DNA of 64,000 bases from contig JAHZIX010000005.1 of the NCBI GenBank assembly GCA_022601195.1, positions 1-64,000 of the forward strand. The letters run 5' to 3'. Each line of letters begins with the position of its first letter. Position 1 is the stretch's first letter. The notes beneath the pieces were generated by a model, which saw only the letters and a list, made by a program, of their open reading frames with translations, searched no databases and was not told the DNA's origin. This stretch comes from Deltaproteobacteria bacterium. GTDB lineage: Bacteria > Acidobacteriota > Thermoanaerobaculia > Multivoradales > JAHZIX01. Position numbers and translations under genes: made by a program. This document shows positions 35,495 through 45,358 of the stretch, one piece after another.

Positions 35495-36334
35495 ATGAAT
35501 ATGTCACTCAAACGATCTAACGCACCTGGGCTGGCCGCCTGGGTCCTCACTGTTTTTCTCATGATGTTTTCTCTTCCGGTCGTCGCCGAGTTGCCTTTCC
35601 TCACCGAGGAGGCGGAGACCTTGCGCCCGGGAGCCTTTTCTTTGGACATAGGGGTGGCTTTCCGCAGTCAGCCAGTCAATTTCGGGACCGAGGATCGGGA
35701 TCGACAGCTGGATTTAGGGGTAACGCGCTTCAGCTTTGGTTTGGGCAAGTTTGCCGAGCTCCAGGTCAGTGGCGTCGTACAAGCGGTGATCGAAGACCAA
35801 GGGGAGACTTCCACAAACAGTGGAGATTGGGTCTTCGGCACCAAGATCTGGTTGTTGCAGGAAAAGGGACACAGGCCAGCCCTAGCCTTCCTCTATCAGG
35901 TCAAGCTTCCCAACGGTTCCGACGAAGACGGTGGTGCTACCGACGAAACAGACTTCTTTGGCTTCTTGGTGGCTACCAAGGCGATAGGGAAGAGAGATCT
36001 TCTGCACGGAAACCTCGGTTTGGGGATCTTGGGCAACCCTTTCGCCAACTCAGCCCAGAACGATATTTTCATTCTTCGCTTGGCTTGGGAGCGCAAGCTC
36101 TCTGAGAATCGTTTGTTCGGCATCGAAGGGATGGTCGAGGGAGGGCCCGAGGAAGGAGACGATCCGGCTTTCGTCGGCGCAGTCTTTGCCCAGAAGGTAG
36201 GAAAATGGGCCTTCTATACCAGCGCCGCTTTGGGGCTCAACGAAGACTCCGACAACTTTCGTACGGCGCTAGGCTTTCGCCGAGAGCTTCGGCTGTGGAG
36301 GCCGGGAGAACCCACCCGTCGAAATGCTTGGTGA
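35495..36334 (+). CDS. Putative outer-membrane beta-barrel protein
   Basis: This 279-residue protein has a signal peptide (FLMMFSLPVVAELP) followed by alternating amphipathic strands: AFSLDIGVAFRSQPVNFG, FSFGLGKFAELQVSGVV, WVFGTKIWLLQ, PALAFLYQVKLPNG, GNLGLGILGN, WAFYTSAALGLNE. These resemble the phenol-degradation MetA-like barrel family, though residues specific to transport are not defined. Probably an outer-membrane channel or structural barrel. It stands alone on the plus strand, converging with the photolyase gene after an approximately 97-base gap. Confidence 0.65.
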   Translation: MNMSLKRSNAPGLAAWVLTVFLMMFSLPVVAELPFLTEEAETLRPGAFSLDIGVAFRSQPVNFGTEDRDRQLDLGVTRFSFGLGKFAELQVSGVVQAVIEDQGETSTNSGDWVFGTKIWLLQEKGHRPALAFLYQVKLPNGSDEDGGATDETDFFGFLVATKAIGKRDLLHGNLGLGILGNPFANSAQNDIFILRLAWERKLSENRLFGIEGMVEGGPEEGDDPAFVGAVFAQKVGKWAFYTSAALGLNEDSDNFRTALGFRRELRLWRPGEPTRRNAW

Positions 36335-36430
36335 TGGGGAGCCCAATGATGGGATGCCCAAAGAGAGGAAAACCCTAAGGAGAATCTGAGGTTCGGATCT
36401 TCTCCTGACACGAACTCTGTGACCTACCCA

Positions 36431-37909
36431 TCAGAGAAGGGAACGCTGGCTTCCGGTTCCCCACCGTCTCAGGTAGCCATCCAGGCGGATCTTTCTCTTC
36501 GTGTTGGCGCTGGACATGTAGCGAATTTTTCCAAAGATGGGTCGCTCCGGACCCCAAGCTCGATCGAAGCGACCGAGGATCCAGAAAATTCCGGAATAGG
36601 AATTCGGGTTTCGGCCGTCGAGGCTGTAGCGGTTGTTGAGCTCGATCATGATTTCCAACGCTTGTTGGGGAGACCTCGACCAGTGGAGGATCTTCTTGCC
36701 CCACAACATCCGCAAATAACCGTGAATGGCTCCCCGTTCCCGAAGCTCGTTTTGGGCTGCGTTCCAGATAGGGTCGTGGGTGGAGGAAGCGTCGAACTCC
36801 TCGAGAGTGTAAAGGTACGGTCTTTCGTCCCCCGCGTGTTCAGCGAGGGAGTGGCGAGCCCAGTCTGGAAGGGAAGAATAGGCTGTGTGGTCGGGCCTCT
36901 TCGCACAATATTGATATCCCAGCTCCCGCCACGTGATGATTTGATCCAAAAACGACTCGGCGGCAGACGACATACCCCACCATCCCGTTCTCTTACCGGA
37001 GGTGCTATCCGCCAAGCGGCTGGGGTTCCAATCTTCCCGGCGCGTCAGCTGCTGAAAGACCTCGTGGACGCTGATGTGACCGAAATGAAGATAGGGAGAC
37101 AGGCCACTCGTGGTTTCCACCTCCGGCTGATTGCGGCTTTCCTCGTATCGACTCAGGCGGTGGTCTAGAAACTCCACTACTCGGCTCCGGGATGGGATCT
37201 CGCCCCCGACCAAGTCGGTCGGACGAACCTGTTGATCGATAGGGATCCTCGACAACAACTCCTCCGTCTCCTTTCTCTCTTTAGGCAACGGAGGCCAGCG
37301 CGTCGTCACCTCAGCGGGCACGGTGGCACCGCGGGCTACGGGACAGGAGCTCAGAGGGGTAGCGTCCGGAGATTCGAGGAGGTGAGTGGGTAGGTGCTTT
37401 TGAAGAAATCGACGGAAATCATAGGCCCGGTGAAAATTGCGGTCAGTGCCGGCCAGGGGGAAGAGACCGTTGCTATCGACGGCTTCCATCAGTACGGAGA
37501 CTTTGGTGCCGGCAGCCTTCACCATGCGAGGAAGAAAGAAACATGGGAATTCGTCCGCTACGACCACGGCAGCTCGGTGGGCAAGAGCCTCGAGAAGACC
37601 GGAGGCGGCGCCTTTCTGCTCTTCCAGGTAGGGGTAGTAGGCAACGCCATGCCCAGCCAGAGCCTCGGCATGCTCCATCATGCCGTCCACGACGAATTTG
37701 TGCATCCGCAGGCTCGCCCAGGGATAGTCGATTCGCAGAGGCTCTAGGAGGAGCAAGGGTTTGTTGAGCTCGCGGCACCATTCCAGAGCTCGATCGAGGG
37801 AGTAATTCCACCTCAGCCGCCGGTTCGCCGTCATCCAGTAGAGAACGAAATCTCCACTTCCTTGGGCTTCTTTCCGATTCACACTACGGATTCGCTCCGT
37901 TGGGACCAA
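36431..37909 (-). CDS. Class II deoxyribodipyrimidine photolyase
   Basis: A 492-residue light-driven repair enzyme that splits cyclobutane pyrimidine dimers using reduced FAD. Class II hallmarks are the N-terminal Rossmann part (FVLYWMTANRRLRWNYSLDRA), VVVADEFPCFFLPRMV and TSGLSPYLHFGHIS. The FAD region also fits: WNAAQNELRERGAIHGYLRMLWGKKIL followed by NRYSLDGRNPNSYSGIFWIL and FDRAWGPERPIFGKIRYMS. The annotated start is TTG; a GTG nine codons in (37882) is an alternative. It is monocistronic and converges with the barrel gene. Confidence 0.93.
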   Translation of the reverse strand: MVPTERIRSVNRKEAQGSGDFVLYWMTANRRLRWNYSLDRALEWCRELNKPLLLLEPLRIDYPWASLRMHKFVVDGMMEHAEALAGHGVAYYPYLEEQKGAASGLLEALAHRAAVVVADEFPCFFLPRMVKAAGTKVSVLMEAVDSNGLFPLAGTDRNFHRAYDFRRFLQKHLPTHLLESPDATPLSSCPVARGATVPAEVTTRWPPLPKERKETEELLSRIPIDQQVRPTDLVGGEIPSRSRVVEFLDHRLSRYEESRNQPEVETTSGLSPYLHFGHISVHEVFQQLTRREDWNPSRLADSTSGKRTGWWGMSSAAESFLDQIITWRELGYQYCAKRPDHTAYSSLPDWARHSLAEHAGDERPYLYTLEEFDASSTHDPIWNAAQNELRERGAIHGYLRMLWGKKILHWSRSPQQALEIMIELNNRYSLDGRNPNSYSGIFWILGRFDRAWGPERPIFGKIRYMSSANTKRKIRLDGYLRRWGTGSQRSLL

Positions 37910-38234
37910 CGGTACCTCGATTCTTCGTGGTTGGGTTGCTCGATCACAAGGGGACAGGAGTCTGCCGGCACTATACCCGAGGAGCCAACGAATCTAGGCC
38001 CTCCCAAAGAAAGGAGCCATTGGCGAGCCTATCGGCTGCAACTTGTCATGTTTACGTTTTTTAGTGAGGATGCAGTTTTCACTTCAAATTTGCATCCGTG
38101 CAGAAGATGAGGTATTTTCTCATGTGCATAGAGGTGTTTCGGTATTGTTTTTTAATGTTCATTTAGGTTTTGCCTTCTTCGGCTTTAATGAGCAGGCAGG
38201 AAGGGCCTAGGAACAATTTATGGAGGACCGTGAG
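37910..38234. other. AT-rich intergenic region with hairpin
   Basis: No gene is visible. GGATGCA (38068-38074) and TGCATCC (38091-38097) form a 7-bp stem with an AT-rich 16-base loop, in the leader of the PQQ-type gene. The T-rich stretch after 38,140 may be its promoter. Confidence 0.5.
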
Positions 38235-39917
38235 ATGAAGAAACATCGTTTTTTTGGATGGCTTTCGGGAGCCTTGGCCGTGGCCCTGCTGATGACGGCA
38301 ACGAGCTTGGCGGCATCCGGTGACAGCGACAGTGATAGCGACAGCGATAGTGACAGCGATAGCGATAGCCACAGTTCTTGGCGCGGGGACGGCCCCGGAC
38401 TGTGGTTGATGGGTGGTCAAAACCTTCACAACACCCGGTATCAATTCTTTGGTAGTCGTTTGCGGCCGAGACACCTGGATGATCTCGACGTGAAATGGGT
38501 CTACGAGACGGACGGCAACATTTCCGCAACCGCGAGCGTAGATCGCCGGTTCGTCTACGTTCCGGATTGGGGTGGCTCCCTTCATAAGGTCAGCCGCCGG
38601 ACGGGATTGGCGGAGTGGAAGGTCTCCATCGGCGATCTCACTGGGGTGCCGGGTAACTTCAGCCGCAACTCCCCAGCTCTCTATAAGGATTTGTTGATCA
38701 TCGGGGACATGGGTGGTTTTGCCGTGGGAGCCGGTGCTCGCATGATGGCTCTGGATAGAAAGACCGGAGCCCTTCGGTGGCTGAAGGTCGTCGACGATCA
38801 TCCGGCGGCGATCATCACTCAGTCGCCCATCGTTCACCGGGGAATCATCTATGTCGGCATTTCCTCGGTGGAAACCGCCTTCGCCAGTTTTCCTGGCTAT
38901 CCTTGCTGTACCTTCCGGGGCAGTGTGATCGCCATGGACGCCAGGACCGGGGACCTGCTTTGGCAGAAATTCTTTACCCCAGAGCCTCCTCCCGGTTACG
39001 ACATCAACGTAGACGGCCCTTGGTTTAGTGGCACTGCCGTGTGGGGGAGCACCATCGCTGTGGATCGGCGCCGCGACTCTCTCTACGTGGCCACCGGGCA
39101 GAATTACTCTCTGCCCCAGCCAGTGCTCGATTGCATTGACGAAGCCAATCAGAACGATGGCGACCCCCGTTTGTGCAATGACGATGAGAATCTCTTCGAC
39201 ACCATCGCCTCCATCGACATGTACACCGGAGAAACCAATTGGGGGCGCCCAGCACTACCTTTTGATGCCTGGACGGTGGCTTGCCTTTTCGGTCCGGCAG
39301 AGAACTGCCCCATGCCTACTGGGCCTGACTACGACTTCGGTCAGGGTCCGGCGCTCTACCACACTCGCCACGGGCAGCAATTGGTCGGAGCGGGCCAGAA
39401 GAGTGGTACCTACTGGGCTCACGACCCGGATACCGGGGATGTGGTGTGGTCGACTCAGGTGGGTCCGGGAGGCCTCGGCGGCGGTTTGCAATGGGGTTCG
39501 GCTGTCGATGGGCGCAGAGTCTACGTGGCGGAAGCCAACAGTGGCGGCGAGATTTGGGACCTCACCAACCCTTCGCCGGATAGCCCTGTGACCTCGACCA
39601 CCGCTGGCGGTTGGGGAGCCATGGATGCGCGCACCGGTGAGATTCTCTGGCAGACGGCAGATCCCGGAAATGGAGTGGCTTGGTCGCCCGTGACCGCAGC
39701 GCGCCATGGTCTGGTTTTCACCTGCTCCATGGACGATGTCGGCAATATGTACATTCTCGACGGAGCTACGGGGGAGCGCCTGTGGAGCTTCGCCAGTGGT
39801 GGTTCCTGCGTTGCTGGAGCTGCAGTGGTCGGCAAGAACATCTATTGGGGCTCCGGCTATGTGGGCCCTGGTGGTGTTGGGGTGAGCAACAACAAGCTCT
39901 ACGCCTTTGGCCGGTAA
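38235..39917 (+). CDS. Secreted PQQ-type beta-propeller protein
   Basis: A 560-residue exported protein with signal peptide (FFGWLSGALAVALLMTATSLA), an acidic Ser-Asp tract (SDSDSDSDSDSDSDSHSS), and an eight-bladed propeller in the PQQ/polyvinyl-alcohol-dehydrogenase style. Blades show GxLxWxx-type patterns: TGLAEWKVSIGD, TGALRWLKVVDD, TGDLLWQKFF, TGETNWGRP, TGDVVWSTQVG, TGEILWQTA, TGERLWSFAS. PQQ-dependent dehydrogenase activity is possible but the Cys-Cys ring signature is not evident. I chose the ATG at 38235, with TGGAGG 9 bases upstream; the ATG at 38220 overlaps that ribosome site. Confidence 0.85.
   Translation: MKKHRFFGWLSGALAVALLMTATSLAASGDSDSDSDSDSDSDSDSHSSWRGDGPGLWLMGGQNLHNTRYQFFGSRLRPRHLDDLDVKWVYETDGNISATASVDRRFVYVPDWGGSLHKVSRRTGLAEWKVSIGDLTGVPGNFSRNSPALYKDLLIIGDMGGFAVGAGARMMALDRKTGALRWLKVVDDHPAAIITQSPIVHRGIIYVGISSVETAFASFPGYPCCTFRGSVIAMDARTGDLLWQKFFTPEPPPGYDINVDGPWFSGTAVWGSTIAVDRRRDSLYVATGQNYSLPQPVLDCIDEANQNDGDPRLCNDDENLFDTIASIDMYTGETNWGRPALPFDAWTVACLFGPAENCPMPTGPDYDFGQGPALYHTRHGQQLVGAGQKSGTYWAHDPDTGDVVWSTQVGPGGLGGGLQWGSAVDGRRVYVAEANSGGEIWDLTNPSPDSPVTSTTAGGWGAMDARTGEILWQTADPGNGVAWSPVTAARHGLVFTCSMDDVGNMYILDGATGERLWSFASGGSCVAGAAVVGKNIYWGSGYVGPGGVGVSNNKLYAFGR
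38321..38373 (+). repeat. GAC-AGC/GAT-AGC microsatellite coding Asp-Ser
   Basis: Tandem 6-bp Asp-Ser codon pairs (GACAGC/GATAGC/GACAGT) run about 50 bases within the PQQ-type gene. They give a flexible acidic linker prone to length change. Confidence 0.85.
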
Positions 39918-39980
39918 TTCGTAGCTAGCCTCGAGCAGAGAGTCGAATTCAACCCTTGGATTCGGCTACCTTACCCGAAA

Positions 39981-40010
39981 ACAGCCCGGAGTGACATCCG
40001 GGCTGTTTTT
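39981..40010. terminator. Intrinsic terminator after the PQQ-type gene
   Basis: ACAGCCCGGA / TCCGGGCTGT form a perfect 10-bp stem with a six-base loop, preceded by A-run and followed by TTTTCTTTT. It can serve both converging genes. Confidence 0.95.
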
Positions 40011-40070
40011 CTTTTGGTCCGCACTCCCTCGCCAAGATGTCACTGGTCCTATCTTCAAGGCTTGAGGGGC

Positions 40071-41633
40071 TCAGAAGGGAGAGCGGCCGGGAGCCAATTT
40101 CCAGCCCTTGGGGTAGAGGCTTTCGAGGTGGTGTTGGCCCTCGTCACGACGATAGGAACCGATTCCCAATCCAACCCCTTCGTGGCGAGTCAAAACGTAG
40201 CCGTTGCTGTCGCAGAGAGAGGCCTGTTCCGTGCTCAAGGCGAAGTTGTGCCGGTGAAAGAATTCCGTCGTTTGCTCGCGGGTCAAATCCACGATGTTGC
40301 GATGGGCCAGAGCTGCAAAGTGCATGGCGGCACTGCTGGTGAGCTTGGGTTGCTTCATGTTCCAGTACAGGAAGGGGAGTCCGGCAGTGTGCTCCCGGGG
40401 GCGATGGGGAAGAGCGAGGCTCTCCGTCGCCAAAGCGAGACAGCGCCGGTTGGGACGCAGGACCACCAGACCTTCGAAGACTTCCGGTGGTAGACCGAAT
40501 CGCTCCTCTAGAAAACCGAACCAGGGAGTTGGGTCCTCACCTTCCGGGGGCCTTCCGCTGCCTTCGGCGTCGCGGCCGACGGGTTGGCACTTTTCCAGCA
40601 CGGCGACGAAGAAGCCACCGGTATCGTTGAGATGGGGATAGACCCTCATGGCCAAACCCATATCCGGGGAGAAGGTCTGCCCCTGCCAAGCCTCGAGGCC
40701 CGGGGCGTTGCGGAAGTTGGGGATGCGAGCCGGGAGCAGTTTCAAGGCACCTGGCTCGAAGCTGTCGAGAATCTTTTGGACCACCGCCTCGTTTTCTTCC
40801 GGTGCGTAGGTGCAGGTGGAATAGACGATTCGCCCTCCTACCTTGCATAGCTGAACGGCTTTGCGCAGGATCCCAGCCTGCAAACCGGCTAGCTTGCCCG
40901 GCTCCATGGGGCGAGGGCGCTCGAAGAGCCCGGGGAATTTTCGAGTCGTCCCTTCGCAACCGCAGGGTACATCGGCCAAGACCCGGTCGAAGGCGCCGCT
41001 CTGGGCGGGGAAGCCCGTGGCGTCCTTGACAGTGGTGGCACAGTGGGCGATGCCCAATCGGCTGACGTTGCGTCGCAGGATGCTGATGCGCTCGAGGCTG
41101 CGGTCGTTAGCGATCACCGTGCCCCGAGGGCCGACTCTTTGGGCGATCTGTGCGGTCTTGTTACCCGGCGCGGCGCACAGGTCGAGTATTCGTTCTCCCG
41201 GCTGGGGATCGAGGAGCACCACCGGTAGCAGAGAGACTTCCTCTTGCACATAGGACAGACCTGAAAGGTATTCGAATCGGTTGCCCGGGCTGGCTTCCGC
41301 AGCCAGGCGAAAGGCCCCTGGATACCAAGGCAGCTCGTGGCGGAGGGAGCCACTGTCCTCGAGCCATTTCTTTAGCTCTTGGGGAGTGGTTCGAGTCGTG
41401 TTGGTCCACACACATACCGGTAAGGGCTGGGCCAGGGCTTGGCAAAAGGCTGTTGGGTCGTCCACTAGGGGGCGATAGCGCTCGAGGGTCCCGAAGTCCA
41501 TGTTGTTGTTGATCCTTTGCAGCGCGGAAGCCAGAGATCTGAGATCCAGTTCTGGCGAGCCAAGAACTCTGGTAGCAGTGTTGGGAGGGTCGTTCCTATC
41601 GCTCGAGGAAGAGGCATCAGCAGGCATCGACAT
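40071..41633 (-). CDS. RsmF/NOP2-type RNA cytosine-C5 methyltransferase
   Basis: A 520-residue SAM-dependent enzyme that would methylate cytosine C5 in rRNA. Motifs in order: SAM binding at ILDLCAAPGNKTAQIAQ (about 170-186), an acidic residue in ANDRS, motif IV with the resolving Cys in DVPCGCEG, and the catalytic Cys in STCTYAPEENE. The C-terminal half has the PUA-like extension seen in RsmF/YebU-size proteins (including the pattern LALPHRPREHTAGLPFLYW). Function beyond m5C transfer is by family. Confidence 0.9.
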   Translation of the reverse strand: MSMPADASSSSDRNDPPNTATRVLGSPELDLRSLASALQRINNNMDFGTLERYRPLVDDPTAFCQALAQPLPVCVWTNTTRTTPQELKKWLEDSGSLRHELPWYPGAFRLAAEASPGNRFEYLSGLSYVQEEVSLLPVVLLDPQPGERILDLCAAPGNKTAQIAQRVGPRGTVIANDRSLERISILRRNVSRLGIAHCATTVKDATGFPAQSGAFDRVLADVPCGCEGTTRKFPGLFERPRPMEPGKLAGLQAGILRKAVQLCKVGGRIVYSTCTYAPEENEAVVQKILDSFEPGALKLLPARIPNFRNAPGLEAWQGQTFSPDMGLAMRVYPHLNDTGGFFVAVLEKCQPVGRDAEGSGRPPEGEDPTPWFGFLEERFGLPPEVFEGLVVLRPNRRCLALATESLALPHRPREHTAGLPFLYWNMKQPKLTSSAAMHFAALAHRNIVDLTREQTTEFFHRHNFALSTEQASLCDSNGYVLTRHEGVGLGIGSYRRDEGQHHLESLYPKGWKLAPGRSPF

Positions 41634-41749
41634 CGAGAGGTCCGGACCGATTCTACCTCTACTGACCCACTGCCCACAAAAACGCTCAGCCTCCAGGGGC
41701 CATTCAAGGCTTGCCTGGAAGCTGAGGGAGGTCGTCTTAGTTGGTTCCC

Positions 41750-43741
41750 CTAGTCTTCGATCAGCACGGTGAACTTTTCCGCCGGCCCGACTAGGGTGGC
41801 GTTGTCCAGGAGGCGTGGATGGGCTGGTCCCGACTCGACGGACACGAAGCGCCAGCTCGGTTTCAGGGTGGCGTCTCGGAAGGCGTAGTGAGGTGCCCGC
41901 AGAACGACGGAGTTATCCGGAAGCAACAACCAATCGAACAGGGCGCGACGGTTGCAGTTTCGCTGGTTGGCCATCAAGGGGTCGACGGTGGAAGTCCACC
42001 CAGCTGTCACGATGGGATCTCTCTCGGGAAATGCATTGACGATGATTCTCGATACCAAGCAGAACTGGGGAACGGTCTGGTGGTGGACTTCAAAGGCTTC
42101 CCAACCTCCAGGGGCTGGCCGATCGGCGACGAGAGGGCCGGTTCCTGGACTCCCCTGAGAGGCAGAGACCCACTTGCCGTTGAGCTGAGACTGGAAGAAG
42201 GCTGTTTTCGTGACGGCCGTAGGGGGCGAACCGGGGGTTTGAGGAGGGAATACTCCCGGAGGGGCGTAGGTGGCCGGCCAAGTGCCGTAGTCCGCTGGCC
42301 AAACGATGGCATTGCCATCGAAGCCGTAGTCGATGAGTCGCCGAAACTTGGCCTCGAACCCTCCGTTGGCGAACTGATTCAGGCGGATGAACGAAGTCCA
42401 GGAGACTTCCTGCCGTTCAAAGAGATGAATCATGATGGGATCGATGCAAGGGGTCGCTGGAGGGAAGCCAGGTACCGTACAGAGCTCCTCGTCTTGGATG
42501 GCTCGGTTTTCGGTCATGACGAGGCCATAGTTGTCATTCTGCAGGGCCTGGATGGTGTCCTCGATGATGCCGAGAGCTACGGAGCTTCCCTTGGGGAAGG
42601 TATAGCCGTGGAAGGCGATGCCGTAGTTGTAGGGGGTGACCCCAGAGGAGATGACTCCTTGTTCGAAGTCGCCTATATCTTCGAGAACTCCAGCCAGGCT
42701 ATTGAAGGTGCCATAGCTGAAAAGTAGCACCGGGGATGCCGGAGCGTGTTCCCGAACGGTGAGGTAGGCCTCCACTTCCAGATCGATAGTACGGTCTGGA
42801 GAGGGCTGGGCCTTCAATGTCCCACCGCCAGCGAACTCATGGTAAGCCTCGTTGTAAAGCTCGAAAATGACCTGCGGCTCGTCGGCGAAGGCTTGGGCAT
42901 ATTGCTGCCAGAAACTCTTGGCGAAAGGGATGTCAAAGGCTTCGCCGTTGATCCTGGTGGAGGTGCAGAGGTTGGGAGGCGGACCGTTTCCATCGCCGTT
43001 GCCGATCGTGATGATGAGGTAAAGCCCAGCGTTCTTGACCCTATCGTTGAGGGTCATGATGGCGTTCAGATGCTCGCCAGCCTCGTAGCCACAGCCAAAG
43101 GCTTCCGCGTAGACGTGAAGGGTATTGAAGCCCTGGTTGCGCATATCCGTCACCTGCTGGGTGGTAGGAAGGAGGCCGCCATTGAGGTCAGTGTTCCAGA
43201 AGGCTCCGCGTAGGAGCTCGTTGTTGTCTGCCCTCAAACTTCCCGACAAGAAGATCGGTCGGCCCCGAGTCTCCTCTTCGCTTTGCCGCACCGTTAGGGT
43301 GACCTCGGCCTCCCCCTTGTGGCCCTGGGAATCCGTGGCCTCATAGCGAAAGGAGTCCACACCGACGAAGTTGGGGTCTATGGGGGTGTAGTGGATCTCG
43401 CTGTTCGCTGTGATGGTCGTGGTGCCGTGGACGCTATCGCGGACGATGGCGGTCACTGTTGGAGCGCTACCGCGGCTCGAAGCCAGATCGTTTTCCAAAA
43501 CGGCAATTCGGACGGATCGTCCTTGATAAAGGTACGCCTGATCCGCGCCGGTAGTCATTGTTTGCCCTCCGCTCAGTGAGCCCTGGCCAAGCCCGTCGAT
43601 CCGATTCTGAGTCCAATCGCTCTGCGGCAGACTGTTGGCCTCGAGGGAGTTACCGGCCTCAAGGGCCGGCGAAAATAGCGTCACACCGGATGTCAGAGCG
43701 ACTCCTAGGGCAACGGTAAATCTATGAGTCCAATCTTTCAT
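41750..43741 (-). CDS. Secreted GH5-like glycoside hydrolase with cadherin-like domain
   Basis: A 663-residue secreted protein with signal FTVALGVALTSGVTLFSPAL. An Ig/cadherin-like domain follows (LENDLASSRGSAPTVTAIV to GVDSFRYEATDSQGHKGEAEV). The catalytic-like barrel (about 150-430) starts at LRADNNELLRGAFWNTDL. It contains QVIFELYNEAYHEF, the Asn-Glu acid/base signature of clan GH-A/GH5 cellulases, and a later Glu in YGLVMTENRAI as possible nucleophile. The substrate is unproven. The start at 43741 follows AAGGAG. The long tail has no recognised binding module. Confidence 0.8.
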   Translation of the reverse strand: MKDWTHRFTVALGVALTSGVTLFSPALEAGNSLEANSLPQSDWTQNRIDGLGQGSLSGGQTMTTGADQAYLYQGRSVRIAVLENDLASSRGSAPTVTAIVRDSVHGTTTITANSEIHYTPIDPNFVGVDSFRYEATDSQGHKGEAEVTLTVRQSEEETRGRPIFLSGSLRADNNELLRGAFWNTDLNGGLLPTTQQVTDMRNQGFNTLHVYAEAFGCGYEAGEHLNAIMTLNDRVKNAGLYLIITIGNGDGNGPPPNLCTSTRINGEAFDIPFAKSFWQQYAQAFADEPQVIFELYNEAYHEFAGGGTLKAQPSPDRTIDLEVEAYLTVREHAPASPVLLFSYGTFNSLAGVLEDIGDFEQGVISSGVTPYNYGIAFHGYTFPKGSSVALGIIEDTIQALQNDNYGLVMTENRAIQDEELCTVPGFPPATPCIDPIMIHLFERQEVSWTSFIRLNQFANGGFEAKFRRLIDYGFDGNAIVWPADYGTWPATYAPPGVFPPQTPGSPPTAVTKTAFFQSQLNGKWVSASQGSPGTGPLVADRPAPGGWEAFEVHHQTVPQFCLVSRIIVNAFPERDPIVTAGWTSTVDPLMANQRNCNRRALFDWLLLPDNSVVLRAPHYAFRDATLKPSWRFVSVESGPAHPRLLDNATLVGPAEKFTVLIED

Positions 43742-44020
43742 AGGGATTCTCCTTGGTATGGGACCTGCGCCCGAGTTGATGAACTGTAGGGTCCTGGACC
43801 TCCCTGGAAGCACCTGGGCCCTTCTCATGGACTGTTGCGGAAGCTAGACCGTTTTCGGGTCACGGAGCTTTGAAGGGCGATGGGCGGTCAGCTGGTCTCT
43901 CTTTGTTTCTTGGAACCGAAATTCCATCGCTCCCCTGGAGAAAACCCTTGGTTCGCGAGCCAAAGGGGACAGGGCAGGAAAAGGGGGCTGCTATTCTCCC
44001 GGCATCACAGGAGAACGACG

Positions 44021-45280
44021 ATGACCCATCAACTCAGCGAGAATCCGGTTCTTTCTGGATCACCTATCCCACTCGAAGCCTTCGAACTGGATGACAGCCT
44101 CTTGTGGGTCATGCACTGCGCTGAAGGGCCGGTGCCGAAGGCGGCTGCGGAAGCGGTAGCCGGGCTTTTGCCGAAGGAGACCCAGCCCTGGAAGATGCGC
44201 TGGGAGGAAGATTTCGTCGCTTTGCCCCTCCAAGTCAAAGGGCAGGCAGCCCGGTTGTTGGGGAGCCGGTTGGAGGACATCACCCTGACCACCACCACCA
44301 CCACTGCTTTGGCGACGGTCGCCCAAGGGTTCCCTTGGCAGCCCGGTGACGAGGTCATCATTCCCTTGGGTGAGTTTCCCGCTAACGCTTGGCCCTGGCT
44401 CGCTCTGGCTCCTCGAGGGGTGAAAGTCCGTGAAGTTCCCCTTTGGGAGGGCCACCTCGCCGGTCCACAGGCCTGGGAGAGTGCACCGCCCACCGCGGAG
44501 GCTCGACCGGAGGAACGCCTATTGGCGGCCATAGGACCCAACACCCGGCTCCTGTCGGTGAGTTGGGTGAGATTTCAAGATGGTCTGACTTTGGACCTTG
44601 GGCTTCTCGCCGAGGGTTGCCGGAGCCGGGGGGTGGAGTTGGTGGTGGATGGCATTCAAGGTCTTGGAACGAGGGCTCTGGATCTGTCCAACGAGCAACT
44701 GTCTGCCGGTATCAGTGCATTCGCCGCGGGAGGCCACAAGGGGCTTCTGGCTCCCCAGGGCTTGGCGCTTTTGTGGACAGAAGAGAGCTTCCGCAACCGC
44801 CTGGCTCCGCCTGGAGGTTGGCTGTCCGTGGAGGATGCTACGGAATGGGACCGTCCTTCGACGGATTTTGACCGCGGCTGGCAGGGGGACGGGAGGCGCT
44901 TGGAAGGGGGAGTTCCCAACCTCTTGGGTTGCGGCGCCCTGGAACAGTCCCTGCGGCTCCTCGCGGACTCAGGGATTCACCGCATTCAAGCTCATATATC
45001 GGCTCTTCAGGGGCGGTTCCTAGAGAGGCTGGAATCCTTACCTGCCTGGCGCTCGGAGGCTCGCCGTCTCGGAGCTCTATGGATGGCGGACCGCCTCGGC
45101 TCCATCCTCTCATTGCATCATGGACAGCGAGGTCCGGATGGCCTCGGGGACTTGCTTCGGGATGGCTTTTCCAAAGGCATCTACGCATCGATTCGCGAAG
45201 GCTATCTACGCTTGGCTCTCCACGGCTATCACCGTCGCCAAGATGTCGACCGACTGCTCCTTTGGCTAGCGAAGGCCTAG
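44021..45280 (+). CDS. Class V aminotransferase-fold PLP enzyme
   Basis: A 419-residue fold-type I PLP enzyme of the NifS/isopenicillin-N-epimerase-like class V group. Note DEVIIPLGEFPANAWPWL, LLSVSWVRFQDGLTLDL, VVDGIQGLGTRALDL (the Asp that contacts the pyridine nitrogen) and the PLP Lys in AAGGHKGLLAPQG. Reaction unknown (transaminase, desulfurase or lyase); no specific Cys loop is seen. The start at 44021 has CAGGAG upstream; the longer in-frame extension lacks one. It stands divergently from the hydrolase gene and converges with the SDR. Confidence 0.87.
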   Translation: MTHQLSENPVLSGSPIPLEAFELDDSLLWVMHCAEGPVPKAAAEAVAGLLPKETQPWKMRWEEDFVALPLQVKGQAARLLGSRLEDITLTTTTTTALATVAQGFPWQPGDEVIIPLGEFPANAWPWLALAPRGVKVREVPLWEGHLAGPQAWESAPPTAEARPEERLLAAIGPNTRLLSVSWVRFQDGLTLDLGLLAEGCRSRGVELVVDGIQGLGTRALDLSNEQLSAGISAFAAGGHKGLLAPQGLALLWTEESFRNRLAPPGGWLSVEDATEWDRPSTDFDRGWQGDGRRLEGGVPNLLGCGALEQSLRLLADSGIHRIQAHISALQGRFLERLESLPAWRSEARRLGALWMADRLGSILSLHHGQRGPDGLGDLLRDGFSKGIYASIREGYLRLALHGYHRRQDVDRLLLWLAKA

Positions 45281-45358
45281 CCCTGTAGGGAAGTCTCCCG
45301 ATTACCGAGGACGTGGCGGAAGGGTGCCCCAACGGCGCGAGACTCATCGCCTGAGGCG

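Noticed and set aside
43742..43828. Longer N-terminus for the GH5-like protein
   Set aside because: The signal peptide begins at the ATG at 43741, which has AAGGAG upstream.
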